A stretch of 50,639 bases of DNA from Chloroflexota bacterium (lineage in GTDB: Bacteria > Chloroflexota > Anaerolineae > Anaerolineales > Anaerolineaceae): the NCBI GenBank assembly GCA_009773005.1, contig WOUT01000016.1, forward strand, positions 1 to 50,639. Direction: 5' to 3'. Made by a program: the position numbers and the translations under genes. Each line of letters begins with the position of its first letter. Positions within the stretch are counted from its first letter, which is position 1. Below the pieces are notes generated by a model that worked only from the letters and a program-made list of their open reading frames with translations, had not been told where the DNA came from and did no database searches. Positions 6,683 through 15,755 of the stretch are shown here, piece by piece.

Positions 6683-7797
6683 ATCAAATATCTGATGAAA
6701 CCGTTGAATCTGTGATCAGGTATGCAGGAACCATCCAACAGATCGCATCACCTACTTTTGAGGAGCAGCATCGCGCTCAATTCATGTTGGACGAGTTTCA
6801 AAAAAATGGACTTAAGGAGGTCCATCAGGATATTATTGGTAATGTGTTTGGAAAAATACCAGGTGGAAAATCTGCTCCACTTGTGATCAGCGCACATCTG
6901 GACTCGGTATTTTCAATTGACACACCCCTCACTCTGCAACGTTTTGAACGCCAGCTTCAAGGTCCTGGTATTGGAGACAACGCCCTTGGTCTCGCAAGTT
7001 TACTATGTCTTGCGAAACATCTCATTTCCAACAATTTGCAATTACCAGGCGAGATTTGGTTCATCGCTAATGTGAGAGAAGAAGGACTCGGCAATTTGTT
7101 GGGAATGCGACAGGTCGTTGAGCGATTTAAGAATTCACCCGTCGCTTATATCTCCCTGGAGGGCGTTGGTCTTGGTTACATCCAAAATCGGGCTTTAGCG
7201 GTACAGCGTATTAGGGTCGAAGTAAAAACAAAAGGTGGGCATTCCTGGGTCAATTACGGCAATCCTTCTGCAATTCATGAGATCACAAAAATTGCTTCCA
7301 ACCTCACTTCTTTCAAGCTGCCTGAGTTTCCACGCACAATATTCAACATTGGTACGATTCATGGCGGGGAATCAATAAACTCGGTCGCGCCTTATGCTGC
7401 AATGGAAATTGACATTCGATCAGAGGATCACGAGACGCTCTCAACCATCACGGAAATCGTGAAAAATAAGTGCATACAAGGACGGACTGAAGGAGTCCAA
7501 ATCATTATCACTGATATTGGGTCCCGAGAGTCGGGTACTATCCCTGAAAACCATCCCCTGATCCAAACTGCTCAAAAAGCATTGCGACATCAAGGAATCA
7601 CCCCGGTATTGGTGATTTCGTCTACTGATGCTTCACTGCCAATCAGTTTGGGTTATTCCGCAACGAGCCTTGGAATCACTACCGGTAAAAACATCCATTC
7701 GATCCACGAAACAATCGATCTGGGTCCGATTCCACAGGGTTTGACGCAAATTCTTTGTGTGATTGATGAGATCTGGTCAGTAAATGAAAAGGGTTAA
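6679..7797 (+). CDS. M20-family metallopeptidase (PepT/ArgE-like hydrolase)
   Basis: 372 residues. M20 proteins use two zinc ions to hydrolyse dipeptides, tripeptides or acyl-amino acids. Visible ligands and catalytic residues are H73 and D75 in SAHLDS, D100 in GPGIGDNA, E134-E135 in NVREEGLGN, E161 in the position often held by Asp, and a C-terminal His in IHSIHE. The dimerisation insert lies near residues 180-290, with GGHSWVNYGNPSA. It overlaps the upstream PfkB-like gene by four bases. No signal peptide is seen, so it is cytoplasmic. Substrate is unknown. PepT-like tripeptidase or a carbamoyl/acyl-amino-acid hydrolase are both possible. Confidence 0.88.
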   Translation: MNQISDETVESVIRYAGTIQQIASPTFEEQHRAQFMLDEFQKNGLKEVHQDIIGNVFGKIPGGKSAPLVISAHLDSVFSIDTPLTLQRFERQLQGPGIGDNALGLASLLCLAKHLISNNLQLPGEIWFIANVREEGLGNLLGMRQVVERFKNSPVAYISLEGVGLGYIQNRALAVQRIRVEVKTKGGHSWVNYGNPSAIHEITKIASNLTSFKLPEFPRTIFNIGTIHGGESINSVAPYAAMEIDIRSEDHETLSTITEIVKNKCIQGRTEGVQIIITDIGSRESGTIPENHPLIQTAQKALRHQGITPVLVISSTDASLPISLGYSATSLGITTGKNIHSIHETIDLGPIPQGLTQILCVIDEIWSVNEKG

Positions 7798-7810
7798 TTC
7801 TGCCTTGATT

Positions 7811-7838
7811 TTGCGATTGAATCCCTTTATTGTACAAT
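7811..7838 (+). promoter_or_regulatory. Possible sigma-70-type promoter upstream of the PAP2 gene
   Basis: TTGCGA (7811-7816), a 16-base spacer and TACAAT (7833-7838). The leader to ATG 7920 is about 75 bases and contains a small CTAAC/GTTAG inverted repeat. The -35 box matches the consensus only in part. Confidence 0.4.
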
Positions 7839-7919
7839 CTGTTTGTCACTCCTAACTTCTTTTAGAACGTTAGTTGAGAGGAACTACGACAAACCATTTT
7901 CGCAGGAGAGAATACAACT

Positions 7920-8897
7920 ATGGAACTCTTATGGAATTTTGAGATTAATATAACATTATTTTTTCAAGCCCTGGGAGATTGGTTAAAGTATCCCTTTAAA
8001 GCGTTTACTTATTTGGGTAATGAGGAATTTTATATTCTCATTATGCCCGCGATCTATTGGTGCGTAAGTTCGATCATCGGGGTGCGGACCGGAATAATGC
8101 TTGTAATTAGCGGAGGGCTCAATACTTGCCTAAAATTCCTATTCCACAGTCCGAGACCATTCTGGATCGACACAAGAGTTAAAGCGATCATTTCTGAAAC
8201 TTCATTTGGTTTGCCTTCAGGTCACGCGCAAAATGCAGCCAGCATATGGGGAACTTTGGCCGCCAGCACAAAAAAGAAGTGGGTCACAATTTTACTGCTG
8301 ATTGTGATTCTGTTCATCGGTCTTTCGAGAATTTACCTCGGAGTTCACTTCACCCGAGATGTTTTGGCAGGTTGGCTGGTTGGCGGCTTGATCGTCTGGA
8401 TATATTTCCTCCTCGAAAAACGAGTAGCAAAATGGCTGGCTCCTAAAAAACTTGGGATTCAAATTCTTTATGTGTTACTCTTTTCCGCATCAATCATCCT
8501 GCTTGGATTGCTTTCAAAAGCCGCTAGTGCAAATTGGGTGATGCCTTCGCTCTGGTCTGAGACCGCGCTTCAGACTGGCGGTGAAATACCTGACCCTTTT
8601 AACATAGAAGGTTTGGTCACGCTGGCAGGTGTCGCGTTCGGGTTCTTGTCTGGTTTTGCCTGGTGGGTAAAAAAATATGGTGTATTAATCATAGAGGGTT
8701 CATTTTCGAAACGTTTCCTTCGATATTTCGTAGGTATTGTTGGAGTCATCATTTTTTATCTGGGATTAAAAATGATCTTTCCTGAAGACCCGTTACTACT
8801 TGGGATCATTCTCAGATTTACCAGATATGGAATGATCGGTTTATGGGTTTCAGCTTTGGCGCCAGCGTTATTCGTCAAACTTGGAATAAACAAATAA
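7920..8897 (+). CDS. PAP2-family membrane phosphatase
   Basis: 325 residues with about eight membrane segments. All three phosphatidic-acid-phosphatase signatures are present: K72-x6-R79-P80, P99-S-G-H102 and S136-R-x5-H143-x3-D147. Members dephosphorylate lipid phosphates such as undecaprenyl pyrophosphate, phosphatidate or sphingoid phosphates at the outer face of the membrane. The C-terminal half adds four further membrane segments beyond the catalytic core. AGGAG lies about ten bases before the ATG. It is followed by a separate promoter for the next gene. Substrate is not predictable. Recycling of undecaprenyl carriers would fit the nearby polysaccharide genes, but that is inference. Confidence 0.9.
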   Translation: MELLWNFEINITLFFQALGDWLKYPFKAFTYLGNEEFYILIMPAIYWCVSSIIGVRTGIMLVISGGLNTCLKFLFHSPRPFWIDTRVKAIISETSFGLPSGHAQNAASIWGTLAASTKKKWVTILLLIVILFIGLSRIYLGVHFTRDVLAGWLVGGLIVWIYFLLEKRVAKWLAPKKLGIQILYVLLFSASIILLGLLSKAASANWVMPSLWSETALQTGGEIPDPFNIEGLVTLAGVAFGFLSGFAWWVKKYGVLIIEGSFSKRFLRYFVGIVGVIIFYLGLKMIFPEDPLLLGIILRFTRYGMIGLWVSALAPALFVKLGINK

Positions 8898-8915
8898 ACT
8901 CTTGATTGAAAAATA

Positions 8916-8944
8916 TTGAAAGAATGTTCGATATTTCTTATAAT
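8916..8944 (+). promoter_or_regulatory. Strong sigma-70-type promoter
   Basis: TTGAAA (8916-8921), a 17-base spacer and a perfect TATAAT (8939-8944), 31 bases before ATG 8976. It drives the YtxH-like gene. Confidence 0.8.
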
Positions 8945-8975
8945 AGGGCTTAAGAGAGTGTAACAGGAGGAAATG

Positions 8976-9197
8976 ATGAATAAATTAGGTAATTTTGTAC
9001 TAGGCGCTTTCGCTGGAGCGTTGATAGGCAGCGCACTGGCATTGTTGTTAACTCCAGTAAAAGGTGTTGTCTTGCGCACCAGAATTCGTGATTCTTTTGT
9101 TACAGTAAGAGAGGAGGTCCAGCAAGCTGCAAAAACGCGGGCAAACGATCTCAAACAGGAGTTAGCAAGATTACAGAATAAGCCAACTGTTGAATAA
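8976..9197 (+). CDS. YtxH-like small membrane protein
   Basis: 73 residues. I chose the second of two adjacent ATG codons because AGGAGG at 8965-8970 then lies five bases away. The other is at 8973. A glycine/alanine-rich membrane segment (about residues 6-26, including GAFAGALIGSALALL) is followed by a TPVKG turn and a charged helix ending in ARLQNK, the usual layout of YtxH/gas-vesicle-like small proteins linked to general stress. It has its own strong promoter and a bidirectional terminator, so it is monocistronic. Confidence 0.8.
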   Translation: MNKLGNFVLGAFAGALIGSALALLLTPVKGVVLRTRIRDSFVTVREEVQQAAKTRANDLKQELARLQNKPTVE

Positions 9198-9214
9198 GAA
9201 ACAAGGCAGACAAA

Positions 9215-9245
9215 AAAGCCAGCCGGTGCAATCGGCTGGCTTTAT
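9215..9245. terminator. Bidirectional terminator between convergent genes
   Basis: AAAGCCAGCCG (9215-9225) pairs with CGGCTGGCTTT (9233-9243) around a 7-base loop. Read left to right it ends in TTT. Read right to left it ends in six T. It serves both the YtxH-like gene and the metallopeptidase gene that converges on it. Confidence 0.9.
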
Positions 9246-9246
9246 C

Positions 9247-11271
9247 TTAATTCGATTTCATTTTAAGGGTATAAGTTGCAATCTGTCTGGTATATCGTGA
9301 GGATGCGCTAACTACCAAAACTGGATCCTGAGTAAAACAGGTTGTGTCGATTTCGAGATTCAGTTCTTCACCTGGTGCGACATGAAATTTTTGGATTGGG
9401 GTCATGCTACCTTCATTGATCAGTGATACTAAAAACGTCTGTGGAATGATGTTCTGGAGCCTGACAAATCCATCAACTGTCCATCCTCCATTACTTTCTT
9501 CAAACCCCTCAGCATAACCAATCTTAGGTATTTTCAGGTTATCTATGGCGAATCCCTCACCGCTAATGGCTCCGTCAGTGATATATTCGAACCTCAACGC
9601 CACCTTCTTTCCGGCATAACTTGACAGGTCAACTCTTTCAGTCTGCCAGCCGCTGGTCAAAGCATTGTAACCGCAGCCATAACTATTTCCACTCGGGTTT
9701 ATGGAAGTACAGGAAGGGGTCTTTAAGATTTTCCAATTTCTGTCATCCACACTTGCCATAAGATAAACATAGTCAAAATCGGTTTCAAGTTCATACCACG
9801 TGTCAAATGTAAAGTCGATTTTGCCTGAGAGGTTAGTAAAATCGAATTCCCTGGTCATCATCATATCCGAGGTGTCCGCCCGGTTCGACCACATCATAAA
9901 TCCGTCGTTCTGCGCAGAATCTGGCAAAACACCGACTGTCGCATCACCAGAAAATTGGAGTTGGATCTTCCCTCCGCAGCTTATTTGAAAGTAATCAGTA
10001 CCGTATTGGTGTACAGTTCTAATTTGTGGTACCCCCGTGCATTCGTAAAAAGTTTCTGTAACATCCACTTTTGGCGCTGACATATAGTTTGAATAATGGT
10101 AGCGCCCATCAAGAATGCCTGAGTCTTGCAGGAAATTGGTAATTGTCCAATCAGTAAAAAAATCATCAGCAGTGACGATCTTTTCAGTCAAAGGATCACG
10201 GATATCATTTGAATTAAATACATTGTCAACACTGGCAAAACCGTTCATTGGGTCTGCCACAACCGCCCGCGTGACCTCTTCTCCAAAACGGTCCAGGAGA
10301 TAAGTGGTATATAAAAAGCTGGCACCATAATTTGAATTGGATAGATCAGCGTCGTCTGACCAATCATTTAATTGCATATCAGGGTCATAACTAAAGACAA
10401 CATCGAATCCACCCGCATCATAGCCGTTGAGCAGAGTAGCAAGTTCTGAAAACCCTTCGTTCAGCCACAGTTCTTCATTTGGGTCATGATATCCGTGAAT
10501 TAAATGTTGTAATTCATGGGCCATTGTGCTTAAGGTGTAAGGGTCGGAAAGCGTTTGAACATCCGAATTAATGGTGAACATTTCTTTCGCATTGGAATAT
10601 TCATGAGCAATAGGAAGCACTGTATCTGTGGTAACCACATGTCCAGCTACACCAGACCCCAACCCACCAGCATATAGAATGTATAAATGAGGATCGTTGT
10701 CTACCCCAGGCAGCCATTCTTTGCCAAAAAATTCCTGATTGATTGGATAAATTTCGTTTGAAAAAGTATCCATCAAGTTTTTTAGCTCACGTTTATCGAG
10801 AATGAGATTATCCTCAGCCCAAAAATAGGCGTTATCCGTTGCATATCGTAATGTTGCGCTGGTAAGAACGCTCTCGTTTACATCATTAAGTTTATAGAAA
10901 TTCATCTTGTCGCCGATAGCAAATTGCTGCGGGGGAGTATCCAAGCGGATTGGGATGTTTGTTTTTCCATAAAATTTTCCCGCCAGTACATTCAAATCAG
11001 CCGTGGGGATGACAGTAATTTGTAGAAAATGTTGTGTCTCGGTCGCCATGGTCATGAGTTCATTGTCAACATTAACCGAAACTTTGGTCATTTTAGGCGT
11101 TACCTCACAAACAGCAACGGTCGGCTCGCTTGTTTTAGCGATTGCAGTTGGTTCTGAAAGGACAATTTTGCTTGAAATATACATAATCGCCCCGGTTAAT
11201 ACTGCAACGATCAAACATGCAGCTACACTGCCGAGCAAAATAAACAAGATTATTTTCTCTGATTTATCCAT
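9247..11271 (-). CDS. Membrane-anchored HExxH metallopeptidase with C-terminal MAM/jelly-roll-like region
   Basis: 674 residues. I chose the ATG at 11271 because it overlaps the upstream stop codon by eight bases and starts directly before the membrane segment (residues 7-31). The catalytic core has H252-E-L-Q-H256 and the downstream E272 in LNEGFSE, typical of gluzincin-type zinc proteases. A C-terminal region (TREFDFTNLSGKIDFTFD, then KKVALRFEYITDG and GEGFAIDNLKI) matches the immune-inhibitor-A/MAM-like sandwich. The protease faces outside. It is the last gene of a wzz-ligase-peptidase operon, an unusual partner for polysaccharide assembly. Processing of surface proteins or of the glycan export apparatus is inference. 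Confidence 0.87.
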   Translation of the reverse strand: MDKSEKIILFILLGSVAACLIVAVLTGAIMYISSKIVLSEPTAIAKTSEPTVAVCEVTPKMTKVSVNVDNELMTMATETQHFLQITVIPTADLNVLAGKFYGKTNIPIRLDTPPQQFAIGDKMNFYKLNDVNESVLTSATLRYATDNAYFWAEDNLILDKRELKNLMDTFSNEIYPINQEFFGKEWLPGVDNDPHLYILYAGGLGSGVAGHVVTTDTVLPIAHEYSNAKEMFTINSDVQTLSDPYTLSTMAHELQHLIHGYHDPNEELWLNEGFSELATLLNGYDAGGFDVVFSYDPDMQLNDWSDDADLSNSNYGASFLYTTYLLDRFGEEVTRAVVADPMNGFASVDNVFNSNDIRDPLTEKIVTADDFFTDWTITNFLQDSGILDGRYHYSNYMSAPKVDVTETFYECTGVPQIRTVHQYGTDYFQISCGGKIQLQFSGDATVGVLPDSAQNDGFMMWSNRADTSDMMMTREFDFTNLSGKIDFTFDTWYELETDFDYVYLMASVDDRNWKILKTPSCTSINPSGNSYGCGYNALTSGWQTERVDLSSYAGKKVALRFEYITDGAISGEGFAIDNLKIPKIGYAEGFEESNGGWTVDGFVRLQNIIPQTFLVSLINEGSMTPIQKFHVAPGEELNLEIDTTCFTQDPVLVVSASSRYTRQIATYTLKMKSN

Positions 11272-12733
11272 TTTTATTCTCACTAATATTTGGATCTGCC
11301 CATCGCCAGGCTGCAGCAACCAGCCCTAACGTGAACCAGTAATATGGCAGCGCAAAACTATCCATACTGAATCCTTCGATTAAAAAAGCAATCAGCATGA
11401 AGATTCCCATCCAACCGATTGTTCGTTTCAGAATTAACCTTGAAGAAAGCATCATTTTTGCAGTTATCCCAGTTACGACTAAAAAAATGACAAAAAATGA
11501 AAAACCTGCGATGCCTGTCTCTGCTAATATTCTCGACCACAAACTTTTGATGTTTAATAACCCGGTTGACCGATATAACAGTGAGCGTACTTCCGGCAGC
11601 TTCCAGGCATAATCCGGCAGGTACTCAGGAAAGTAAAAACCTGCAAAACCAACCCCAACCCCCAGGACAGGATAGTCATTAAAAATGTTCCAACCAGTCT
11701 GCCAATAAACCACCCTTTCACCAAATTGGAGGTTCTCGGCATATTTTAAAAGTGGGTTTTCAGATACGGTCGAAATCTGAAAAACCTTCTCCATGCGAGG
11801 GTCCACCTTGCTTAACACATAAAGCCCAAAGAGTGCAATCACAGCATAGAGTAGAGCCATTCCGACTGCCACCAGAGCTCTGACTAGGATGCGGTTCCTC
11901 GCTTTCCACTTCATAAGCAGCCAATTAACAAACTTAATATTTACACGGATAAACAGAAATGCGAGGACGAGCATAAAAGCAGCCAATCCGCCTCTTGAAA
12001 ACGAGGCAAAAAGAACTACGATCCCCGCCGCCAGTAAGGTGTTCTCAAAGGTAAGTTTCCATATCCTGAACTTGTGGGCACTATATTTATTGATCGTGGC
12101 GGAAATCCAGTATGCCAAATAGACTAGATTAAGTTGGTGCGCTAGCCATGAAGGTTCGGAAGCAAAACCTGTCGCTCGGTGATCAAAGAGTACCGTAGTT
12201 GAAAAAACACGTTGGAACAACCTCATCCACACCGGATAATCATTGGTCAAGAATGAGATCATGATTTGCAGCAAGGACCACAATAGCAGAACCAGCCCGC
12301 CCCAATTTAGCACTGCCAGTGTTTTTTGAATTTTTGATGATGTATTGACAATTGAAGTCGTAACGACATAGAACAGTGCACCTAACCCAAGCGTTGCAAC
12401 CCCTTCTATTGCAGAAGAGATAACAGACTGGTTTTTATAGTCGGGGAGATTGCGAAAAAAAGCAAGGAAAATTGAAACGAACGCCAACAGAAAAAAAACT
12501 ATGGCAGGTCTTATTTGAAATGGAATTCGCCCTTTTTTTATAATAAAAAAAGGGAGCCATAAAAGCGAGAGTAGAATGAGAAACATCCCTGAAGCCGGTG
12601 CAACCGAGCTTGTATGTAATGTTTTTGCGAATATTGGAAAACTGGTGATCGGAAGAGTAGCGACCAACCCCAGCCACAAAACCCAGGTCCCTTTTTGCCA
12701 GATCATTTCGATTTTGCCAGGTTTAAAATTCAT
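11264..12733 (-). CDS. O-antigen ligase/polymerase-family membrane protein (Wzy_C)
   Basis: 489 residues with about eleven to twelve membrane segments and one large periplasmic loop before the last segments, the layout of O-antigen ligase (WaaL) and polymerase (Wzy) proteins. Recognisable patches are TGFASEPSWLAHQLNLVY in the middle and FGERVVYWQTGWNIF then YPVLGVGVGFAGF in the loop. It transfers or polymerises lipid-linked glycan on the outer face of the membrane. ATG 12733 gives an ATGA overlap with the Wzz-like gene. A GTG at 12751 is an alternative. Both have weak ribosome-binding sites, fitting coupled translation. The sequence does not separate ligase from polymerase. Confidence 0.87.
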   Translation of the reverse strand: MNFKPGKIEMIWQKGTWVLWLGLVATLPITSFPIFAKTLHTSSVAPASGMFLILLSLLWLPFFIIKKGRIPFQIRPAIVFFLLAFVSIFLAFFRNLPDYKNQSVISSAIEGVATLGLGALFYVVTTSIVNTSSKIQKTLAVLNWGGLVLLLWSLLQIMISFLTNDYPVWMRLFQRVFSTTVLFDHRATGFASEPSWLAHQLNLVYLAYWISATINKYSAHKFRIWKLTFENTLLAAGIVVLFASFSRGGLAAFMLVLAFLFIRVNIKFVNWLLMKWKARNRILVRALVAVGMALLYAVIALFGLYVLSKVDPRMEKVFQISTVSENPLLKYAENLQFGERVVYWQTGWNIFNDYPVLGVGVGFAGFYFPEYLPDYAWKLPEVRSLLYRSTGLLNIKSLWSRILAETGIAGFSFFVIFLVVTGITAKMMLSSRLILKRTIGWMGIFMLIAFLIEGFSMDSFALPYYWFTLGLVAAAWRWADPNISENKNG

Positions 12734-13506
12734 TTCGCTATTGGATTCCACAATGCCATGATTCCCAAACTAAGAATCAAACCAAACACTACCCCGATAA
12801 ACATATTGATATTTTGCTTAAAAAGAACCGGGTTGGCAGGCAAATCAGCCTCGTTCGTAACTTGTACACTGACTTTTGAAAGCAGGATGGAATCAGGCAG
12901 CGACATGCTATTTGCATCGCCGCCAATCTGTTCAAAAACCTTTTGAATTTTAGAAATCTGGTCGAGTGAGCACGCGGCAGAAACAGGATCTAGAACAACC
13001 GTTTGGCTAAAACACTTTTCCAGAGCTAATTGAGCGGTATGATAATGTAATGAATCAAGGGAGCGTTCTCTGAGTCTGGAGAGTTCCTCCATTGAGGAAT
13101 CTACCCATAATTGATTAAGAGTTTGAGCATTGACAGGCTTTATGTCCCTAACACTCAGTTCCCACCGGTAGCCCTGCCGCGCTTTTGCGAACCAGGATTT
13201 GATATCGTCGGTGGATAGAGTTATATTCTTTTCAGCAGCCCCGCTGATCACCTGATTAATTACCGCGGTTGAATCAATCACATCACCAATAGTAGAGATG
13301 AGTTGATCCTCTTCTACATCGGTTAATCTGCCAGCATATGCATAATCGATGGAGATGGTGATCGTAGCCTTAGATTCGTAAACAGGTTTGTGTAGCCGAG
13401 TCACAAGCATCCCTATCAACCCGCCGCAGATCATTAATATCGCGAGTAACCACCACCATTTGATGGATCGCTTTAAGATTTCAGAGGGAACGAAATCATC
13501 ATTCAT
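12730..13506 (-). CDS. Wzz-like chain-length/capsule export protein
   Basis: 258 residues. Two membrane segments, near residues 18-40 (WWWLLAILMICGGLIGML) and 230-252, flank a periplasmic helical region, as in polysaccharide co-polymerases that set glycan chain length. The Pro-rich PANPV motif before the second segment matches the family's PxxP region. No kinase domain is attached. GGGAGA lies eight bases before ATG 13506, which I preferred to the TTG at 13521. It is the first gene of a three-gene operon with ligase and metallopeptidase and has its own TATAAT promoter element after the terminator of the lipoprotein gene. Confidence 0.85.
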   Translation of the reverse strand: MNDDFVPSEILKRSIKWWWLLAILMICGGLIGMLVTRLHKPVYESKATITISIDYAYAGRLTDVEEDQLISTIGDVIDSTAVINQVISGAAEKNITLSTDDIKSWFAKARQGYRWELSVRDIKPVNAQTLNQLWVDSSMEELSRLRERSLDSLHYHTAQLALEKCFSQTVVLDPVSAACSLDQISKIQKVFEQIGGDANSMSLPDSILLSKVSVQVTNEADLPANPVLFKQNINMFIGVVFGLILSLGIMALWNPIAK

Positions 13507-13530
13507 CTTTGTTTCTCCCAATATCCGTTA

Positions 13531-13536
13531 ATTATA
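13531..13536 (-). promoter_or_regulatory. -10 element for the wzz-ligase-peptidase operon
   Basis: A perfect TATAAT on the minus strand lies about 24 bases before ATG 13506. The spacing to the coding start is normal. The -35 position falls in the terminator stem and reads TGAGTC, a poor match. Confidence 0.5.
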
Positions 13537-13542
13537 CCGTGA

Positions 13543-13580
13543 CAAAAAAATAAGGACTCAGTTCAATTATCTGAGTCCTT
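13543..13580 (-). terminator. Rho-independent terminator of the lipoprotein gene
   Basis: A perfect 10-bp stem, AAGGACTCAG with CTGAGTCCTT (13552-13561 and 13571-13580), has a 9-base loop and is followed on the minus strand by a T-rich run (13543-13551). Confidence 0.9.
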
Positions 13581-13604
13581 TGATACTGGAATTGGAAGTA
13601 TTAT

Positions 13605-14390
13605 TTACTTTTCAGTGAAGTTGATGATCACCAGATTCTTCGTGCAGGATGAAGAAGTGCTGAAAGGCAGGGGATTCGTGATCGCCAGTCCCACTGGGTT
13701 GAACAATTGAATGGTTAACTTGTCGACAGAATCAAGCGCCTTATTTCCCAAAACGATCTCGTAGCTGCCTGGACCATAAGGGTTGCCTGATACCATCCCG
13801 GTAATTCCGATTTGATTGAATGGTTTTCCGTCAAAAGTTCCAACAACTTTAACTATGTAATTCATGACAGGAATTCCACCTTTATTAAATAGTTGACCAG
13901 CCACACCTTGCCAGGCACACCCTTCAGGGGTATGCGCAAAATTAACCATGAAAACCGGAGTCGCGGGTTGTACTGCAAAAAGATCCAGAACAGGAGCAAC
14001 GGTTGACGTGGAGGTTGCCGTGCTGGTTGCCGTAGGTGGAGCTGCAGTTGCAGTGCTGGTCATAGTTGGCCGAACCGGCGTTGCTGTGATTGTGACAGTC
14101 GGAGGGATCGTTGTTGAAGTAGCCGGCGCTGACGGTGTCGAGGTTTCCTCAGGCGTGGCAGTCATTTCTGGTGTGTTGACGACCTCTTCAGTACTGGTGG
14201 GTATGGAATTCTCGGTAGACACCACAGTCGGTGTTACCTCCGCAGGTTGAGTGGGCTCGATGGTACAGTTTTCGCAAATCACTGCGGTCGGAGTGGGGTC
14301 TAAAAATGGAATATCAAACCCCTCGCCGAAGAATACCGTACACGCGGTGATCGCCAGTAGAACCATCATCCATATTAGTTTTTTGATCAT
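13605..14390 (-). CDS. Lipoprotein with Thr/Pro-rich linker
   Basis: 261 residues. GGAGG lies at good spacing to ATG 14390, chosen over the TTG at 14402. The signal ends in a lipobox ITAC with Cys17. Residues 30-140 are a low-complexity Thr/Pro/Ser linker, with runs such as TATAAPPTATSTATST, expected to span the cell wall. The C-terminal part (about 150-261) is a beta-rich module containing GCAWQGVAGQLFNKGGIP and ending in VIINF, a pattern also seen at the C-terminus of other Chloroflexota lipoproteins. It lies between the GT87 gene and the wzz operon. A role at the cell surface is inferred. No enzymatic motif is visible. Confidence 0.85.
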   Translation of the reverse strand: MIKKLIWMMVLLAITACTVFFGEGFDIPFLDPTPTAVICENCTIEPTQPAEVTPTVVSTENSIPTSTEEVVNTPEMTATPEETSTPSAPATSTTIPPTVTITATPVRPTMTSTATAAPPTATSTATSTSTVAPVLDLFAVQPATPVFMVNFAHTPEGCAWQGVAGQLFNKGGIPVMNYIVKVVGTFDGKPFNQIGITGMVSGNPYGPGSYEIVLGNKALDSVDKLTIQLFNPVGLAITNPLPFSTSSSCTKNLVIINFTEK

Positions 14391-14468
14391 CCCAACCTCC
14401 AATTAACAGTTGAATCCTTCACACTTAGGTGCAGGATTCATGCCAATAAGATGATCGAACACCATTAT

Positions 14469-15680
14469 CTAGGAGGTATGAAAATCCAATCGCTTTGTAA
14501 AAAGTGGGTAGACACGCAAATAGACGAACCAGATCAGGAATAGTAATGCCAAAGAGGAAGCAACCTCAAACGGCTCCTTACCTGAAAAGTTCAACAGAAA
14601 TATTCCCCATGGAACAATGATAAACAGCAGCCAGCAAATTAATTTGGATGGCAATGAAAAATCAGCCTGATTTAGCCAAAATAATAGGGGCACAAGAAAA
14701 ATCAATTGATCCGAGAGCATACTATTTGGGTTGACATTGATGAGTTGCCCGAATAGGATCAGCCAGGTCAGGAATGTTAAACCGCTTTCTTTGTTGCGCC
14801 ACCAACGGATTGCTGACAATAGCGAAATTATGACGCATAACCCAATACTAATACTCTTTATCCATCCTGCTTCCCAATCCAGACCGAAAAATACCGCCCA
14901 CTCGCCAAGGATCGGTTTGATGGGCACGTAACCAACATAATCCTTTATCAATGCCCCCCATTGAGCGACCCAACCCGGCAGCAATGCCCACCCGATGCCG
15001 GCGAAAACCACGATTCCCAAGGCGTATCCCTTGGCAATTCCCCACAATCGATTTCGGAACGCATAAAGCGCGACAAAAAGCAGCACCGGCCAGACCAATT
15101 GCGGTTTCATTGTCGTAAAAGCGAAGATCACACCGCATAAAAGTTGAGAAGTTGTATCCTTGATTTTCTGATAGAAAATCAATCCGAGTGACAAAATGAG
15201 CAACGAGCTGATTAAAAAAGCAAATTGCCCCAGGATAATCCCCCGCACAACCGGATAGAAGAAGATCAACAGACCGATGATCCAGATTTTTGGCTTTCGC
15301 AGCGCCGCAGCCACTGAAAAAAAGAGCAGGACAATATTAAAAGCCATCCAATAAGCTTGCGCCCAATCATATGTGAACCATACCGACGGTAAAATACTCA
15401 ACAGGCTGAAAGGTGGATAAGCATAACGGACCTGGTCTTCCGTTGGGAGCGCCAATCTCCCGTAGATCCCCTGCTGGATGCGTTCGGTAATCTCCGTACT
15501 ATATGGGTTGATATGTTCAACAAATAACCCTTTGCCAGCGTTCCAGTAGATCGAAAAATCCGCGCCAAAGGCATACCTGGAGGTTACTACACGCTGAAGG
15601 AAAACTGTTAAGACAGCAATGCTCAATAATGGAAAAATAATCCATAATATCCGCTTTGGATATCCGATTTTCAGTTTCAT
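14469..15680 (-). CDS. GT87 (DUF2029) polyprenyl-phosphate-dependent glycosyltransferase
   Basis: 403 residues with about ten membrane segments. The first extracytoplasmic loop has the family's acidic signature (FGADFSIYWNAGKGLF) followed by NPYS and AYPPFSLLSILP. GT87 enzymes transfer mannose or similar sugars from polyprenyl phosphate to glycans outside the membrane. I took ATG 15680 (CTGGAG upstream) rather than GTG 15701. It heads the minus-strand arm of the polysaccharide cluster. Sugar donor and acceptor are unknown. Confidence 0.85.
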   Translation of the reverse strand: MKLKIGYPKRILWIIFPLLSIAVLTVFLQRVVTSRYAFGADFSIYWNAGKGLFVEHINPYSTEITERIQQGIYGRLALPTEDQVRYAYPPFSLLSILPSVWFTYDWAQAYWMAFNIVLLFFSVAAALRKPKIWIIGLLIFFYPVVRGIILGQFAFLISSLLILSLGLIFYQKIKDTTSQLLCGVIFAFTTMKPQLVWPVLLFVALYAFRNRLWGIAKGYALGIVVFAGIGWALLPGWVAQWGALIKDYVGYVPIKPILGEWAVFFGLDWEAGWIKSISIGLCVIISLLSAIRWWRNKESGLTFLTWLILFGQLINVNPNSMLSDQLIFLVPLLFWLNQADFSLPSKLICWLLFIIVPWGIFLLNFSGKEPFEVASSLALLFLIWFVYLRVYPLFTKRLDFHTS

Positions 15681-15710
15681 AATGCTCCAGAATAAAGTCA
15701 CTTCAGCTCA

Positions 15711-15716
15711 ATTATA
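15711..15716 (-). promoter_or_regulatory. -10 element for the minus-strand glycan genes
   Basis: A TATAAT on the minus strand lies about 30 bases before ATG 15680. The -35 region is not close to consensus. Confidence 0.45.
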
Positions 15717-15755
15717 GGTCAAATAGACTCGTGAAAGAAAGTTTTTCAAAAACAG

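Noticed and set aside
8756-9154. Minus-strand open frame of 132 codons
   Set aside because: It spans the end of the PAP2 gene and most of the YtxH-like gene, both well supported on the plus strand.
14411-14440. TGAATCCT/AGGATTCA hairpin as a terminator of the GT87 gene
   Set aside because: No T-run follows on the minus strand and the next gene's ribosome-binding site comes directly after. It may have another role, but termination is not supported.
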